In this document: positions 39,601-49,587 of the stretch, in pieces
Layout of the letters: every line of letters begins with the position of its first letter
Numbering within the stretch: the stretch's first letter is position 1
Source of the DNA: an uncultured bacterium
GTDB taxonomy: Bacteria > Cyanobacteriota > Vampirovibrionia > Gastranaerophilales > Gastranaerophilaceae
Reading direction: 5' to 3'
Assembly: GCA_900549855.1 (NCBI GenBank)
Contig: URPS01000003.1
Coordinates: forward strand, 17,194-81,193
DNA length: 64,000 bases
The notes under the pieces: generated by a model
Told to the model about the DNA's origin: nothing
What the model saw: the letters and a program-made list of their open reading frames with translations, nothing else
Databases searched by the model: none
Position numbers and translations under genes: made by a program

Positions 39601-40532
39601 GCCCAACCATAACATTTTTGGCAAACACCATATTCTAAGCTACAAGTTAAACCTGAACGAACTTTCAATTCTTGAAGATTCAAATGAGAAATCTTCTTAA
39701 TATCTTTTCTGTCTAATGTAGTATTCTTAGCTACCAATAAAGTAGTACCATCTTCATCAAAGATATCTTGAGCAACAGTTCTACCCAACAATCTATCAAT
39801 AAGTGGAACAATTATATTATCACCATCACAAATAGGCTTCATATTAATGTATTTATCTCCGCCGCAATCTTCTGCACGGATAATAACGTCTTGAGCAACG
39901 TCAACCAAACGTCTTGTTAAGTAACCTGAATCGGCTGTTTTTAACGCTGTATCTACAAGACCTTTTCTTGCACCATATGATGAAATGATGTATTCAGTAA
40001 CTGACAAACCTTCTTTAAAGTTTGAAGTAATTGGCAAGTCGACGATTTGACCTTGTGCGTCTGCCATCAAACCTCTCATACCAACCAACTGTGATACCTG
40101 TGATAAGTTACCTCTCGCACCAGAGAATGCCATCATATATACCGGATTTAATTTATCGAAATTTTCAACAACTTGTTCTGTTAATTTTGCTGTTGTTTCA
40201 GACCAAGTATCGATAACCTTTGTATATCTTTCAACTTCGGTAATTTCACCTTTTAAATATCTGTTTGTAGACTTTTCAATTTCTTTTTCAGCTTCTTGTA
40301 ACAATTCTTTTTTAGAATCCGGAACTGTAAGGTCTGCAATTGAAATAGTTACACCAGAACGTGTTGCATATTTATAACCCAAATTTTTAAGAGTATCTGC
40401 AAGTTCAGCTGTTTTAGCACCGCCAAATTCAAGATAAATTTGAGCTAGCAACTTATTCAAACCCTTTTTATCCATCTGTTTATTGATGAAACCAAGAGTA
40501 TGAGTCTTTGCATGTGTATAAGTATTTTCCAT
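36681..40532 (-). CDS. rpoC2: RNA polymerase beta-prime subunit, C-terminal part (cyanobacterial-type RpoC2)
   Basis: The C-terminal two thirds of beta-prime as a separate 1283-residue protein. The start resembles cyanobacterial RpoC2: FINKQMDKKGLNKLLAQIYL, then GAKTAELADTLKNLGYKYAT. A zinc-ligand Cys cluster is present (CSLEYGVCQKCYGW), and the trigger-loop start QLTMRTFHTGG is near residue 350. A very long insertion made of repeated barrel-like modules then runs to about residue 1050. After it come KKGQPLTSGPLNPHDVIRL and the conserved C-terminus (ASFQETTRILTEAAVDGKKD). This trigger-loop insertion (SI3) is a cyanobacterial trait. Confidence 0.97.
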   Translation of the reverse strand: MENTYTHAKTHTLGFINKQMDKKGLNKLLAQIYLEFGGAKTAELADTLKNLGYKYATRSGVTISIADLTVPDSKKELLQEAEKEIEKSTNRYLKGEITEVERYTKVIDTWSETTAKLTEQVVENFDKLNPVYMMAFSGARGNLSQVSQLVGMRGLMADAQGQIVDLPITSNFKEGLSVTEYIISSYGARKGLVDTALKTADSGYLTRRLVDVAQDVIIRAEDCGGDKYINMKPICDGDNIIVPLIDRLLGRTVAQDIFDEDGTTLLVAKNTTLDRKDIKKISHLNLQELKVRSGLTCSLEYGVCQKCYGWAMTTQKLVDVGEAIGIIAAQSIGEPGTQLTMRTFHTGGAVGVKEATKEIHASEAGTVVSKLKTRELRTRHGDVVRVSIYEADIEVKGAKKSTSYHIPAGATVFFEDGMEVEKNFKLAEFRPTANDAGRLTEKATKDINSDMSGMVLFEDFVADEKKDRQGNISRTANKNGIVWIIGGDVYNLPGGSKVLVSDEQKVKAGDKLAETLMISEHGGEVRYAEDLVVEAVKSGKNKINKIVQGKEITIVIASLSPANAKFEQTKKEQLWTVEKSGEKYIVKAPVDTTVENGMIIAELVDDECSVSSSGEIKYVDIEVDENQIVTRPGNIVFVPEEVHQINKDSSLKMVDNGTFVTAGTEVVKDVYCHIDGIVEFKEFNEVIHEVTIRPGEVHTLANVSELKVEEGSVVEAGTTIAKGIKAKETSIVSIMEMEFDDLDIDDLDEDIDTSSLEEESLEDKPIQILVRPVQPMYIEPKEVSIEFNTTDELINIVPVTQLQYKDGARVRNLDGATLTRTSLVLQMQGYLSHLKGLVELDESGELKIVVLETLIVRRELEGNSKMNSSLQTELLVENGQIIDAKTPIAKTEVLALNDGVASIKGDATESRRLLLNCSNFETVVDTKSKPSVKKGDFIKLDSVLAESGETATVSGKIVDVTSKSVTIRNGRPYLISPGTMLQVEEGSLVLRGDMLATLVFEREKTGDIVQGLPRVEELLEARKPKDCAILAETDGVARIEIEDDVPRLFLESEGGTRSEIKFAIDASIVVQNGQKIKKGQPLTSGPLNPHDVIRLCGPEEAQQYLVDEVQRVYRSQGVEIADKHIEIIVRQMTKKVRIVDSGDTNLLPGELVEVQTFENENKAVKEHDGQEATCEYMLLGITKASLNTESFISAASFQETTRILTEAAVDGKKDLLRGLKENVIIGRLIPAGTGFHHLTYASEERDREAQKRAAQRNQARKPAAILEEIEGMFGAPELPKEGE

Positions 40533-40576
40533 CTTTATATTTTCCTCAATTTTTCCTTTTTCTGTAAGGCTAATGT

Positions 40577-40596
40577 GCGGGCTTAGAAAGCCCTGC
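40577..40596. promoter_or_regulatory. Hairpin in the rpoC1-rpoC2 spacer
   Basis: GCGGGCTT and AAGCCCTGC pair with one bulge inside the 68-base gap between rpoC1 and rpoC2. There is no T-run after it, so it is not a full terminator. It may be a processing or attenuation structure, or a dispersed GC-rich repeat. Confidence 0.45.
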
Positions 40597-40600
40597 CACC

Positions 40601-42310
40601 TTAAGCCAATGCCTTTCTAACAGTTTCGTTGAAAATGATTCTACCAACAGTAGTTTCAATTCTCTTACCTGCTTCATCACGAACTACAATCTTGTCATGA
40701 AGAGTAATAACTTTAGCTTCTAATGCTGAAATTGCATCATCGAAGCTGTAGAAATAACCCTTAACATCTTGTTCAGGATTCTTTAATATTGTTAAATAGT
40801 AAAGACCAAGAACCATATCTTGTGAGTGTGTGATAATAGGCTTACCGTTAGCAGGTGCCAAAATGTTATTTGTAGCTAACATAAGCATTCTTGCTTCTGT
40901 TTGAGCTTCAATTGAAAGAGGTACGTGAACAGCCATTTGGTCACCATCGAAGTCGGCGTTAAACGCTGTACATACCAATGGGTGAAGTTGAATAGCTCTA
41001 CCTTCAACCAACTTAGGTTCAAATGCTTGAATACCTAATCTGTGAAGGGTCGGTGCTCTGTTCAACATAACAGGGTGTCCATCAATGATTTCTTCTAAGA
41101 TATCCCAAACTTTTGCATCAGATCTTTCAATCATTTTCTTAGCAGATTTAATATTTTGAACAAATCCTCTTTCGATTAATTTATTAACAACAAACGGTTT
41201 GAACAATTCAATTGCCATTTCCTTAGGTAAACCGCATTGGTTAAGTTTCAATGAAGGACCAACTACAATAACAGAACGACCTGAGTAGTCAACACGTTTA
41301 CCTAACAAGTTTTGACGGAAACGACCTTGTTTACCTTCAATAATATTAGATAAAGATTTCAATGCTCTGTTGTTTGGACCAACAACTGTTCTACCACGTC
41401 TACCGTTATCAATAAGAGCATCTACTGCTTCCTGCAACATACGTTTTTCGTTTCTTACGATAATTTCAGGAGCACCCATTTCCAACAATCTTTGTAAACG
41501 GTTGTTTCTGTTGATGACTCTTCTATATAAATCGTTCAAATCAGAAGTAGCAAATCTACCACCATCTAACTGAACCATTGGTCTTAAGTCAGGAGGAGTT
41601 ACAGGTAATACATCCATTACCATCCAAGTAGGGTCTGTTTCAGAAGAAATTAGGGAATCTAGTAATCTTAATCTCTTAATCAATTTACCTTTTCTTTGAA
41701 CAGATGTTACGTGACCTGCAAGCTCATTTCTAATATCATCAGCTAATTGATGAATATCAATTTCGCCTAATAATTTTTTAATAGCTTCTGCACCAATACC
41801 AACTTCTAACTTAGATTCTTCATTTTCCATGATGTAATCTTCGTATTCTTCTTCTGAAAGAAGTTGAAGTTTCTTGAATGGGCTATCAGCAGGATCAATT
41901 ACAACATAGTTATTGAAGTAAATAACTTGTTCTAGATCCTTTAAAGTCATATCAAGAAGTAAACCTAAATAAGAAGGAATACCTTTTAAGAACCAGATGT
42001 GAGAAACAGGAGCAGCAAGCTTAATGTGTCCCATTCTGTGTCTTCTTACTTTTGAATCAGTAACTTCAACACCGCATCTTTCACAAATGATACCTTTATG
42101 ACGAACTCTTTTATATTTACCGCAATAGCATTCCCAGTCCTTTGTAGGTCCAAAGATTCTTTCGCAGAATAAACCATCTCTTTCAGGTTTTAGAGTTCTG
42201 TAGTTAATTGTTTCAGGTTTGGTAACCTCACCATAAGACCACTTCAGGATTCTCTCCGGAGAAGCAATGCTTATGCGTATATAATCAAAATAATCAATAC
42301 TTGTAGACAA
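40601..42310 (-). CDS. rpoC1: RNA polymerase beta-prime subunit, N-terminal part (RpoC1)
   Basis: The N-terminal third of beta-prime, 569 residues. It holds the zinc finger [20 protein letters not shown], the clamp region, the switch/rudder region ([20 protein letters not shown]) and the catalytic triad motif [16 protein letters not shown], which chelates the active-site Mg2+. It ends at [15 protein letters not shown], where cyanobacterial RpoC1 ends. The start is TTG at 42310, with AAGGAG 8 bases upstream. Only 12 bases separate it from rpoB. Confidence 0.97.
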   Translation of the reverse strand: MSTSIDYFDYIRISIASPERILKWSYGEVTKPETINYRTLKPERDGLFCERIFGPTKDWECYCGKYKRVRHKGIICERCGVEVTDSKVRRHRMGHIKLAAPVSHIWFLKGIPSYLGLLLDMTLKDLEQVIYFNNYVVIDPADSPFKKLQLLSEEEYEDYIMENEESKLEVGIGAEAIKKLLGEIDIHQLADDIRNELAGHVTSVQRKGKLIKRLRLLDSLISSETDPTWMVMDVLPVTPPDLRPMVQLDGGRFATSDLNDLYRRVINRNNRLQRLLEMGAPEIIVRNEKRMLQEAVDALIDNGRRGRTVVGPNNRALKSLSNIIEGKQGRFRQNLLGKRVDYSGRSVIVVGPSLKLNQCGLPKEMAIELFKPFVVNKLIERGFVQNIKSAKKMIERSDAKVWDILEEIIDGHPVMLNRAPTLHRLGIQAFEPKLVEGRAIQLHPLVCTAFNADFDGDQMAVHVPLSIEAQTEARMLMLATNNILAPANGKPIITHSQDMVLGLYYLTILKNPEQDVKGYFYSFDDAISALEAKVITLHDKIVVRDEAGKRIETTVGRIIFNETVRKALA

Positions 42311-42322
42311 TTTTTTATCTCC

Positions 42323-45300
42323 TTATATTTCACCTAGTGTAGCTGAAGTATCAAAGAAGTTAATATTTAACAACTCTGAATCTATATCTGATAATGTTCT
42401 CTTTGGAGCTGATTTTCTCAAATCATCCATATCAGACATAAGGTCAACTTCTACACCATTTTTCTTAGCAACTGTAATATCTAAACCGATACTTTGCAAT
42501 TCTCTTACAAGTACCTTAAATGATTCAGGAATACCAGGTCTTGGAATATTGTCACCCTTAACGATTGCTTCATAAGCTCTGTTACGTCCGTTAACATCAT
42601 CAGATTTGATTGTTAACATTTCTTGTAGAGTATATGCAGCACCATAAGCTTCAAGTGCCCAAACTTCCATTTCACCGAATCTTTGTCCACCGAACTGAGC
42701 CTTACCACCTAAAGGTTGTTGTGTAACCAATGAGTAAGGACCTGTTGAACGAGCGTGAATCTTATCATCTACCAAGTGAACAAGTTTCAAGATATAAGAT
42801 AAACCAACTGCAATAGGTTCATCAAATGGTTCACCAGTTCTACCATCGATTAGGTAAACTTTACCATCTTCTCTAACCCAATCACAACCAGATTCTTTAA
42901 TACCTCTAAGAAGTTCAGCCTTCGTAGCGATTTCAGATTGGTTATCACCATATCTTTCATCGAAAGATGGAGCTTCATAGTGTTCACCGGTCAAGTAAGC
43001 AGCCAAACCTAACAAGCATTCATATGTTTGACCAACGTTCATACGAGAAGGAACACCTAGTGGGTTCAATACGATATCTACCGGAGTACCGTCAGGTAAG
43101 AATGGCATATCTTCTTTTGGAAGAATTCTTGAAACAATACCCTTGTTTCCGTGACGACCTGAAAGTTTATCACCTACAGATACCTTACGTTTTTGAGCGA
43201 TATAAACTCTAATTACAGTATTTGCTCCAGGTGGTAATTCATCACCTTTTTCTCTATCAAATACTTTAACATCAAGTACTCTACCGCCTTCACCGTGAGG
43301 AACTCTTAATGAATTATCTTTAACATCTCTAGCTTTTTCTGCGAAAATTGCTCTTAACAATTTTTCTTCCGGCGGATGTTCAGATTCACCCTTTGGAGTA
43401 ACCTTACCAACAAGGATATCATCAGCGTAAACTCTAGCACCGATACGAACGATACCACGTTCATCCAAATGTCTTAAAGCTTCTTCTGATACGTTCGGAA
43501 TTTCTCTTGTGATTTCTTCCGGTCCGAGTTTTGTTTGTCTTGCATCAATTTCTAATTTTTCAATATGAACTGATGTGAATATATCATCATGTACGCATCT
43601 TTCAGAAAGTAAGATAGCATCTTCGAAGTTATATCCTTCCCAAGGCATATAAGCAACCAAGATATTTTTACCAATTGAAAGTTCTCCGCAACTTGTAGAA
43701 GCACCGTCGGCGATTACATCACCTGCTCTAACCTTGTCACCTTCGTGAACAATAGGCTTTTGGTTAATACAAGTATCTTGGTTAGAACGTACATATTTCA
43801 TTAATGTATGTAAATGTTGTTTTCCGTTTACGTCACGGATGATAATTTCTTCACCCACAACTCTTTCAACAACACCATCAACCTTAGCACATACAACCAT
43901 ACCAGAGTCTTTTGCAACTCTTCTTTCCATACCGGTACCAACTACAGGTCTTTCAGTAATAAGAAGAGGTACTGATTGACGTTGCATGTTTGAACCCATC
44001 AATGCACGGTTTGCGTCATCGTGTTCGATAAATGGAATCATTGATGTTGCAACAGAGATAATTTGAATTGGGCAAACACCCATAAAGTCAACCTTTGAAG
44101 AATCACACATAATGAATTCTGATCTGTAACGTACAGGAATCTGAGTTGCTTTGAAAGTTTTATCAGGATTCAATTGTACGTCAGCAGGAGCACATCTGTA
44201 GTTTTCATCTTCATCAGCTGTCATGTAAACAACTTCATCTGTAACTACACCATCTTTTACAACAAAGAATGGAGATTCAATAAATCCATAGTCATTAACT
44301 CTTGCGTGAGTTGCCAATGAACCAATCAAACCTGCGTTTGGACCTTCCGGTGTTTCTATCGGACATATACGACCGTAGTGAGAAGGGTGAATATCACGAA
44401 CTGCGAAACCAGCTCTTTCTCTTTGTAAACCTCCAGGTCCTAATGCTGAAATACGTCTTTTGTGAGTCAATTCAGCCAATGGATTAATTTGGTCCATGAA
44501 CTGTGATAACTGAGAAGAACCAAAGAATTCTTTCAATGAAGCAACCAATGGTTTTGTATTTAACAAGTTCAATGGAGTCAATGTTTCAGAATCTTGAAGA
44601 GTCATTCTTTCTTTAACGATTCTTTCAATTCTAGAAAGACCTACTCTGAATTGATTTTGAAGAAGTTCACCAACTGAACGAATTCTTCTGTTTCCTAAGT
44701 GGTCAATATCATCCAAAGAACCTTCGTCATAAGTTAGGTTAATTAAATATTCAATAGATGCAACAATATCTTGAACAGTCAATGTTCTTTGGTTCTTAGG
44801 AATATTTAAGTTCAATTTTTTGTTTAATTTGTAACGACCTACACGACCGATATCGTATTTCTTATCATCAAAGAATCTTGATTCTAAGATTTGACGTCCG
44901 CCTTGAGCTGAAGCAGGATCACCAGGTCTTAATTTTTTATACAAATCAATAAGAGCATCATCTGTAGTTTCTGTAGTATCTTTATCCAAAGTCTTTTTCA
45001 AGAATTCAAAGTGAGTGAACAAAGATTCCATTTCAGAAACAGTGATACCCATTGCCTTCAATAAAGTTGTAGCTAAGATTTTTCTGTTTTTGTCAATCTT
45101 AACGTAAATTATATCGTTAGAGTCTGTTTCGATTTTCAACCAAGCACCACGGTTTGGAATCATGGTTGCGTTGTATAATCTCTTACCAGTTGGAGAGATT
45201 TCTCTCTTGAAATAAACACCAGGCGAACGAACAATCTGAGATACGATTACACGTTCTGCACCATTAACAATGAATGTACCCTTGTCTGTCATTGTAGGGA

Positions 45301-45637
45301 TGTCACCGATATAAACTTCTTGTTCTTTAATTTCACCGCTATCACGGTTAACAAGTCTAACCATTACACGCAATTGTTTTGCATAAGTTGCGTCATGGAT
45401 ACGTGCTTCTTCAATAGTATACTTTGCATTATCAAAAGTATAGTTTGGAAGGAAATGCAATTCTAATCTGCCTGTGTAATCTTTTACAGGAGAGAATGCC
45501 AAAAGCTCTTCTTTTAACCCTTCTTTTAAAAACCATTCAAATGATTTTTTTTGCACGTCAATTAAATCCGGTAAATCATCCAAACGAGTATTAGGTATAC
45601 CCATTGGTGTTACTCTTTTTGCATATTCTGTCGACAT
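42323..45637 (-). CDS. rpoB: RNA polymerase beta subunit
   Basis: The 1104-residue beta subunit. Landmarks are the N-terminal [16 protein letters not shown], the rifampicin region [20 protein letters not shown] (wild-type-looking cluster), and [13 protein letters not shown] [16 protein letters not shown]. Further on are [20 protein letters not shown], the [16 protein letters not shown] lysine region and the C-terminal [19 protein letters not shown]. It is first in the rpoB-rpoC1-rpoC2 operon. Ribosomal protein genes rplJ/rplL are not directly upstream; a 298-base gap with its own promoter precedes it. Confidence 0.98.
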   Translation of the reverse strand: MSTEYAKRVTPMGIPNTRLDDLPDLIDVQKKSFEWFLKEGLKEELLAFSPVKDYTGRLELHFLPNYTFDNAKYTIEEARIHDATYAKQLRVMVRLVNRDSGEIKEQEVYIGDIPTMTDKGTFIVNGAERVIVSQIVRSPGVYFKREISPTGKRLYNATMIPNRGAWLKIETDSNDIIYVKIDKNRKILATTLLKAMGITVSEMESLFTHFEFLKKTLDKDTTETTDDALIDLYKKLRPGDPASAQGGRQILESRFFDDKKYDIGRVGRYKLNKKLNLNIPKNQRTLTVQDIVASIEYLINLTYDEGSLDDIDHLGNRRIRSVGELLQNQFRVGLSRIERIVKERMTLQDSETLTPLNLLNTKPLVASLKEFFGSSQLSQFMDQINPLAELTHKRRISALGPGGLQRERAGFAVRDIHPSHYGRICPIETPEGPNAGLIGSLATHARVNDYGFIESPFFVVKDGVVTDEVVYMTADEDENYRCAPADVQLNPDKTFKATQIPVRYRSEFIMCDSSKVDFMGVCPIQIISVATSMIPFIEHDDANRALMGSNMQRQSVPLLITERPVVGTGMERRVAKDSGMVVCAKVDGVVERVVGEEIIIRDVNGKQHLHTLMKYVRSNQDTCINQKPIVHEGDKVRAGDVIADGASTSCGELSIGKNILVAYMPWEGYNFEDAILLSERCVHDDIFTSVHIEKLEIDARQTKLGPEEITREIPNVSEEALRHLDERGIVRIGARVYADDILVGKVTPKGESEHPPEEKLLRAIFAEKARDVKDNSLRVPHGEGGRVLDVKVFDREKGDELPPGANTVIRVYIAQKRKVSVGDKLSGRHGNKGIVSRILPKEDMPFLPDGTPVDIVLNPLGVPSRMNVGQTYECLLGLAAYLTGEHYEAPSFDERYGDNQSEIATKAELLRGIKESGCDWVREDGKVYLIDGRTGEPFDEPIAVGLSYILKLVHLVDDKIHARSTGPYSLVTQQPLGGKAQFGGQRFGEMEVWALEAYGAAYTLQEMLTIKSDDVNGRNRAYEAIVKGDNIPRPGIPESFKVLVRELQSIGLDITVAKKNGVEVDLMSDMDDLRKSAPKRTLSDIDSELLNINFFDTSATLGEI

Positions 45638-45748
45638 TAATTCACCTCATCTATTCTAATGATGTACTATATAAAATTTGCTTTATATTCTTATTCTATT
45701 TCTACCTTTATTTCGGACATAATTATCCCATATACAGCATGTTCTACT

Positions 45749-45776
45749 ATCGTACAACATCAAAATTTAACGTCAA
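45749..45776 (-). promoter_or_regulatory. Candidate rpoB operon promoter
   Basis: On the minus strand TTGACG (45771-45776) is followed after 16 bases by TACGAT (45749-45754), leaving about 105 bases of untranslated leader before the rpoB ATG. No other strong candidate lies in the 298-base gap. Confidence 0.5.
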
Positions 45777-45935
45777 GTTAATAAGGGTATTTTGTACAAT
45801 TTTTCAAGTGTTATGTAACAAATATTTACAATTCTTAAAATTAAATGGATAAAAAGAGGGAATAACAAAGGTTCAAAATTCTAACTAGCAAAAAAAATTA
45901 TTTTAGCATTTTTAATATAGCAAAGGAGATTTTAT

Positions 45936-46211
45936 ATGTCAGATATCAGTTTTAAATCAACCTACAAAATTCCCGTAACACAGTGGGGCATTAATAATAC
46001 TAAAAAATTGCAATTAAAATCCTTAGTTGAATCCAATAACGGAATTATAACAGGGAAAAAAGATAAATTCGCACTGGTTTCAATTCCTGATAAAAAAGAT
46101 ATGGGATTTATACGAAAGTTAATGAAAATCGGATATCGTGAATACAAACAATTTGTCGGTGAAAAAATTTCCAAAGATTCCCTTATAGAATATGTTGATA
46201 AATTAGGATAA
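45936..46211 (+). CDS. Small uncharacterised protein
   Basis: I do not recognise this 91-residue protein. It is basic, with a short beta-like stretch (GIITGKKDKFALVSIPDKKD) and a helical C-terminus (GFIRKLMKIGYREYKQFVGE). It has an excellent AAAGGAG site 8 bases before the ATG. It is divergent from rpoB and followed by a GC-rich hairpin. Confidence 0.75.
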   Translation: MSDISFKSTYKIPVTQWGINNTKKLQLKSLVESNNGIITGKKDKFALVSIPDKKDMGFIRKLMKIGYREYKQFVGEKISKDSLIEYVDKLG

Positions 46212-46222
46212 CTAAAAATACC

Positions 46223-46244
46223 GACCGCCCTAGTTAGGGAGGTC
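46223..46244. terminator. Hairpin after the 45936 gene
   Basis: GACCGCCCTAGTTAGGGAGGTC folds with one mismatch. The minus-strand side is followed by GGTATTTTTAG, giving a T-tail for leftward transcripts; the plus-strand side lacks one. The adjoining GC-rich bases up to about 46287 (CAGTGAGCTGCGAATGCGGG) look like part of a dispersed repeat. Confidence 0.5.
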
Positions 46245-46369
46245 GCAGTCGTGAGAACGTCAGTGAGCTGCGAATGCGGGTGGGTATCAGTTCATTGCAA
46301 ACACATTAATTAATAAAAATTTAAAATTAAAAATCAAATAACAAACTTACATTCATTAATCAAAAATCT

Positions 46370-46720
46370 CTAAACATCCAAATCATCGTCATTTTCTTTA
46401 GGTTCAGGCAAATCCGGTTCAGCTTTTTGTTTAGTTAATTTTTCATTAAGTTCTTGAAGGGTAATAGATTTGTCCATTTTTTTTAAAGCATTTAAAACCG
46501 CCAACTTATAATCTGCATCAGCCTGATTTTTTGGATTATCAATAATTTCACCAATTCTTTGTCCCAAATACCCCATAACAACAACTGCTGGTATCAAAAC
46601 AGCTCCTGTGATAAGGATTGCATGCAAATCAATTACACCCACACGTACAATACTAACGGTGCCTATTACCAACATCGTTATTACAACAAAAAATAATCTG
46701 ACGTTTTCAGTATAACCCAA
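46370..46720 (-). CDS. Small membrane protein at the end of the flagellar operon
   Basis: A 116-residue protein with two membrane spans (VRLFFVVITMLVIGTVSIVR about 8-27, and AILITGAVLIPAVVVMGYLG about 34-53) and an acidic cytoplasmic tail ending PEPKENDDDLDV. It starts with TTG 2 bases after the pilZ stop, and its AAAGGA site lies inside pilZ, so the two are translationally coupled. Function unknown; the context suggests a link to motility or c-di-GMP control. Confidence 0.75.
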   Translation of the reverse strand: MGYTENVRLFFVVITMLVIGTVSIVRVGVIDLHAILITGAVLIPAVVVMGYLGQRIGEIIDNPKNQADADYKLAVLNALKKMDKSITLQELNEKLTKQKAEPDLPEPKENDDDLDV

Positions 46721-46722
46721 TT

Positions 46723-47328
46723 TTATTCATCCTTTCCGGATTTATTAAAATTTTCCATATCTTTTTTCATACAGAATTGGACCAAAGTCATTTTATCAAT
46801 ATTACTCAAATAAGTAAAACGTCCGGAAATAGTATATAATCCACTATCACCTTTTTCTACACGAATTAATTGATATTTACAATTAATAATTTGTTCATCA
46901 CTAAGCTTTATTGATACATCATAGTCTTTTTCGATATCAATATTATCTTGAGTACGAATTTTCATACCTCCTGCAGACAAGTCAAGAGTTCTAACTTTAT
47001 GCGTAACGTCACCATTTTTAAGTTCTAAATCTTCTAAGAACTTAATACGAGTAAACTTACGACGTTGCAAAAATCTATGTTTTACAGGGTTTGCAATCGT
47101 AATAACATTGTTTTCCAAAGCTTGAATATAAGATTCAAAATACAAATAACCATTATCAGTAAAAGAATAAAAGTCGCAAATATGATTCACAATCAAACCA
47201 TCTGGTTTATATTTCAATTCCATCCTAAAACCTTCAGGCGAAACAGAAAGCACTCGACCTTTATTAGTTTTTTTGAAATCCTGTGGAACAATTGTTACTA
47301 TTTGACTATCTTTAATAAGTTCTCTCAT
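46723..47328 (-). CDS. PilZ-domain protein, possible flagellar brake
   Basis: A 201-residue protein with an N-terminal YcgR-like domain (KGRVLSVSPEGFRMELKYKP) and a C-terminal PilZ domain. The c-di-GMP-binding signs are both present: the RxxxR motif in QRRKFTRIKF and the DxSxxG motif in LDLSAGGMKI. I start at ATG 47328, with AAAGGT just upstream; an upstream in-frame start at 47370 would run into a dispersed repeat. It sits at the end of the flagellar export operon, as expected for a YcgR-type motility regulator. Confidence 0.88.
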   Translation of the reverse strand: MRELIKDSQIVTIVPQDFKKTNKGRVLSVSPEGFRMELKYKPDGLIVNHICDFYSFTDNGYLYFESYIQALENNVITIANPVKHRFLQRRKFTRIKFLEDLELKNGDVTHKVRTLDLSAGGMKIRTQDNIDIEKDYDVSIKLSDEQIINCKYQLIRVEKGDSGLYTISGRFTYLSNIDKMTLVQFCMKKDMENFNKSGKDE

Positions 47329-47357
47329 ATATGACCTTTCTATTTGTTTGTATTGAA

Positions 47358-47400
47358 CCCCTAACCCCAACCCTCTCCCACAAGGAGCGAAGGAGAAAGC
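47358..47400. repeat. Solo CCCTAACCCC-type repeat inside the flagellar operon
   Basis: CCCCTAACCCCAACCCTCTC followed by CCACAAGGAGCGAAGGAGAAAGC, between flhA and pilZ. It is most similar to 29246-29289 (CCAACCCTCTCCCACAAG). The repeat separates pilZ from flhA by 91 bases, while other spacings in the operon are mostly shorter. Confidence 0.7.
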
Positions 47401-47419
47401 AAAACTTGTGAGTTTTTAT

Positions 47420-49516
47420 TTAGCCAACCCTTACCATACCAACCGACTTAACTTTTACATTCGGGCTAATTTCATTATATGACATAATTGCGATTTGAGG
47501 ATAGGTTCTTTCTACCAATTTTCTAAACAGCATTCTTATTGGTGAAGAACAAAGGATTACAGGCTGGTTGCCCGTTGCCGTAATCGCTTTTTCTAACTCT
47601 AAATTCATCTTGTCAAACATATTTTTTGTAAAACTTGGATCCAGTGTAACACTTTGACCATCAGGACTTGCACCTTTTGCTATTGTGTTTTCTACATCCG
47701 GAGCAAGTGTAATTACATACAATTCACCAGTATCTGCAAGATTTTGTTTACAAATGTTTCTTGAAAGCGCTTGTCTTACATGCTCAGTCAAGAAATTAGG
47801 ATTTTTATTAATTTTGGCTTGCAAACTGATTGTTTCTAAAATCGTTTTCAAGTCACGTACTGCAACCCCTTCTTTTAACAAGTTCTGCATTACTATTTGA
47901 ACATCACCAACGGTTATATCTTTCATCATGTCGTTTACATAATCTTCTGAAACCTCTTTTTTAAGATTATCAATAAGCTGTTGAACATCAAATCTTGAAA
48001 GAATTTCTGATGCGCATTTCTTAATTACTTCTGTTATGTGAGTTGAAATTACAGCAGATGCTGATACAACAGTATATCCTGACATTTCTGCCATATCTTT
48101 GTCTTTAGCTTCTATCCAGAGAGCAGGTAAGCCGAACGCTGGTTCTATAGCGTGAATACCATTGATTGCGAGGTTTCCAACAGGATCTCCTGCACACATA
48201 GCAAGGAATCTTTCAGGATAAACTTCGCCAGACTCTAATGCGACACCTTTTAATTTTATCTGGTACGAATTTGGAGAAAGCTGTAAATTATCTCTAACTC
48301 TGATTGATGGTAAAACGATACCTAAATCCAAAGCCGTTTGACGTCGAATTTGTGCAATACGTTCAAGCAAATCACCGCCCATTTCAACATTAAGAAGCTG
48401 AACAAGTCTGTACCCAACTTCGATTTCTATAGTATCAACGTTAAGAAGTTCCATAACACTTTCTCTGGTTGCTTTTGCTCTTTTTTCTTTTTTACCGAGT
48501 TTTTCTTGTTGTTCTTGTTGAACTTTTTGGGCTTCTTGTGTTTGCACTTCCTCCTTCTTAGATTTAACTTTAAAATATGCCATACCACCAGCGATAGCAG
48601 CAATTGTTAAAAATGGAATTGTCGGCATGCCGGGGATTATACCCATAAAACCAAGCAAACCGGAAACAACTCCAAGAACTCTCGGGTCAGAGAACATTTC
48701 CTTCTTGATATCTTGAGAAAGTGATTCATCTTTGCCGGTTGCTCTTGATACAATCAAACCTGTTGCAGTTGAGATTAAAAGCGCTGGGATTTGTGACACA
48801 AGACCATCACCAACTGTTAAAATCGTATATGTTGATAATGCCTGTTGAATATTCAAATGGAGCTGAATAACACCAATAATCAAACCACCTACAATATTAA
48901 TAACAGTAATTACAATACCTGCGGTTGCATCACCTTTTACAAACTTTGAAGCACCATCCATAGTACCGTAAAAATCTGTTTCACGTTCTAATTTTTTACG
49001 TCTTTCTTTTGCTTGTTCTTCATTAATTAAACCGGAGTTCAAATCGGCATCAATACTTAATTGTTTACCAGGCATTTTGTCCAATGTAAATCTTGCAGAT
49101 ACTTCAGCAACACGAGTTGCACCACCTGTGATAACCATAAAATTAATCAAGACCAAGATACAAAATATAACGGCACCGACAACATAATTACCACCAACAA
49201 CAAATTCTCCAAATGAACTGATAACATTACCAGCCTCACCGTTTAAAAGAATTAGACGAGTCGAACTTACGTTTAAACCAAGTCTAAATAGTGTTGCAAT
49301 CAACAATACAGTTGGGAAAGAGGAATAATCAAGGGGTTCTTGAGTATATAAACAAACCAATAATATTACTACTGCTAGTGAAATATTAACAGTCAATAAT
49401 AAGTCCAAAAGTGCGGGTGGCAGAGGAATAACCATCATGCAAACAATAACGACCAAGCCGATTGCAAGGACGATATCGTTGTTGCTTAACAGTTTAGATA
49501 ATTTACCCAGTTCCAT
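47420..49516 (-). CDS. flhA: Flagellar export gate protein FlhA
   Basis: A 698-residue component of the flagellar type III export gate. The N-terminal half holds about eight membrane spans starting near DIVLAIGLVVIVCMMVIPLP. It includes the conserved FHIPEP-type loop (ARFTLDKMPGKQLSIDADLN), then TDFYGTMDGASKFVKGDA. The cytoplasmic C-terminal domain forms the docking ring (PALWIEAKDKDMAEMSGYTV) and ends EISPNVKVKSVGMVRVG. Length is normal for FlhA rather than virulence homologues. Confidence 0.96.
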   Translation of the reverse strand: MELGKLSKLLSNNDIVLAIGLVVIVCMMVIPLPPALLDLLLTVNISLAVVILLVCLYTQEPLDYSSFPTVLLIATLFRLGLNVSSTRLILLNGEAGNVISSFGEFVVGGNYVVGAVIFCILVLINFMVITGGATRVAEVSARFTLDKMPGKQLSIDADLNSGLINEEQAKERRKKLERETDFYGTMDGASKFVKGDATAGIVITVINIVGGLIIGVIQLHLNIQQALSTYTILTVGDGLVSQIPALLISTATGLIVSRATGKDESLSQDIKKEMFSDPRVLGVVSGLLGFMGIIPGMPTIPFLTIAAIAGGMAYFKVKSKKEEVQTQEAQKVQQEQQEKLGKKEKRAKATRESVMELLNVDTIEIEVGYRLVQLLNVEMGGDLLERIAQIRRQTALDLGIVLPSIRVRDNLQLSPNSYQIKLKGVALESGEVYPERFLAMCAGDPVGNLAINGIHAIEPAFGLPALWIEAKDKDMAEMSGYTVVSASAVISTHITEVIKKCASEILSRFDVQQLIDNLKKEVSEDYVNDMMKDITVGDVQIVMQNLLKEGVAVRDLKTILETISLQAKINKNPNFLTEHVRQALSRNICKQNLADTGELYVITLAPDVENTIAKGASPDGQSVTLDPSFTKNMFDKMNLELEKAITATGNQPVILCSSPIRMLFRKLVERTYPQIAIMSYNEISPNVKVKSVGMVRVG

Positions 49517-49587
49517 TTATTCTTATTTTTTTATCCCACTAATTGGGCATTCCTCTCCAACTAACATTCTATCATCATTTTGGTAAT

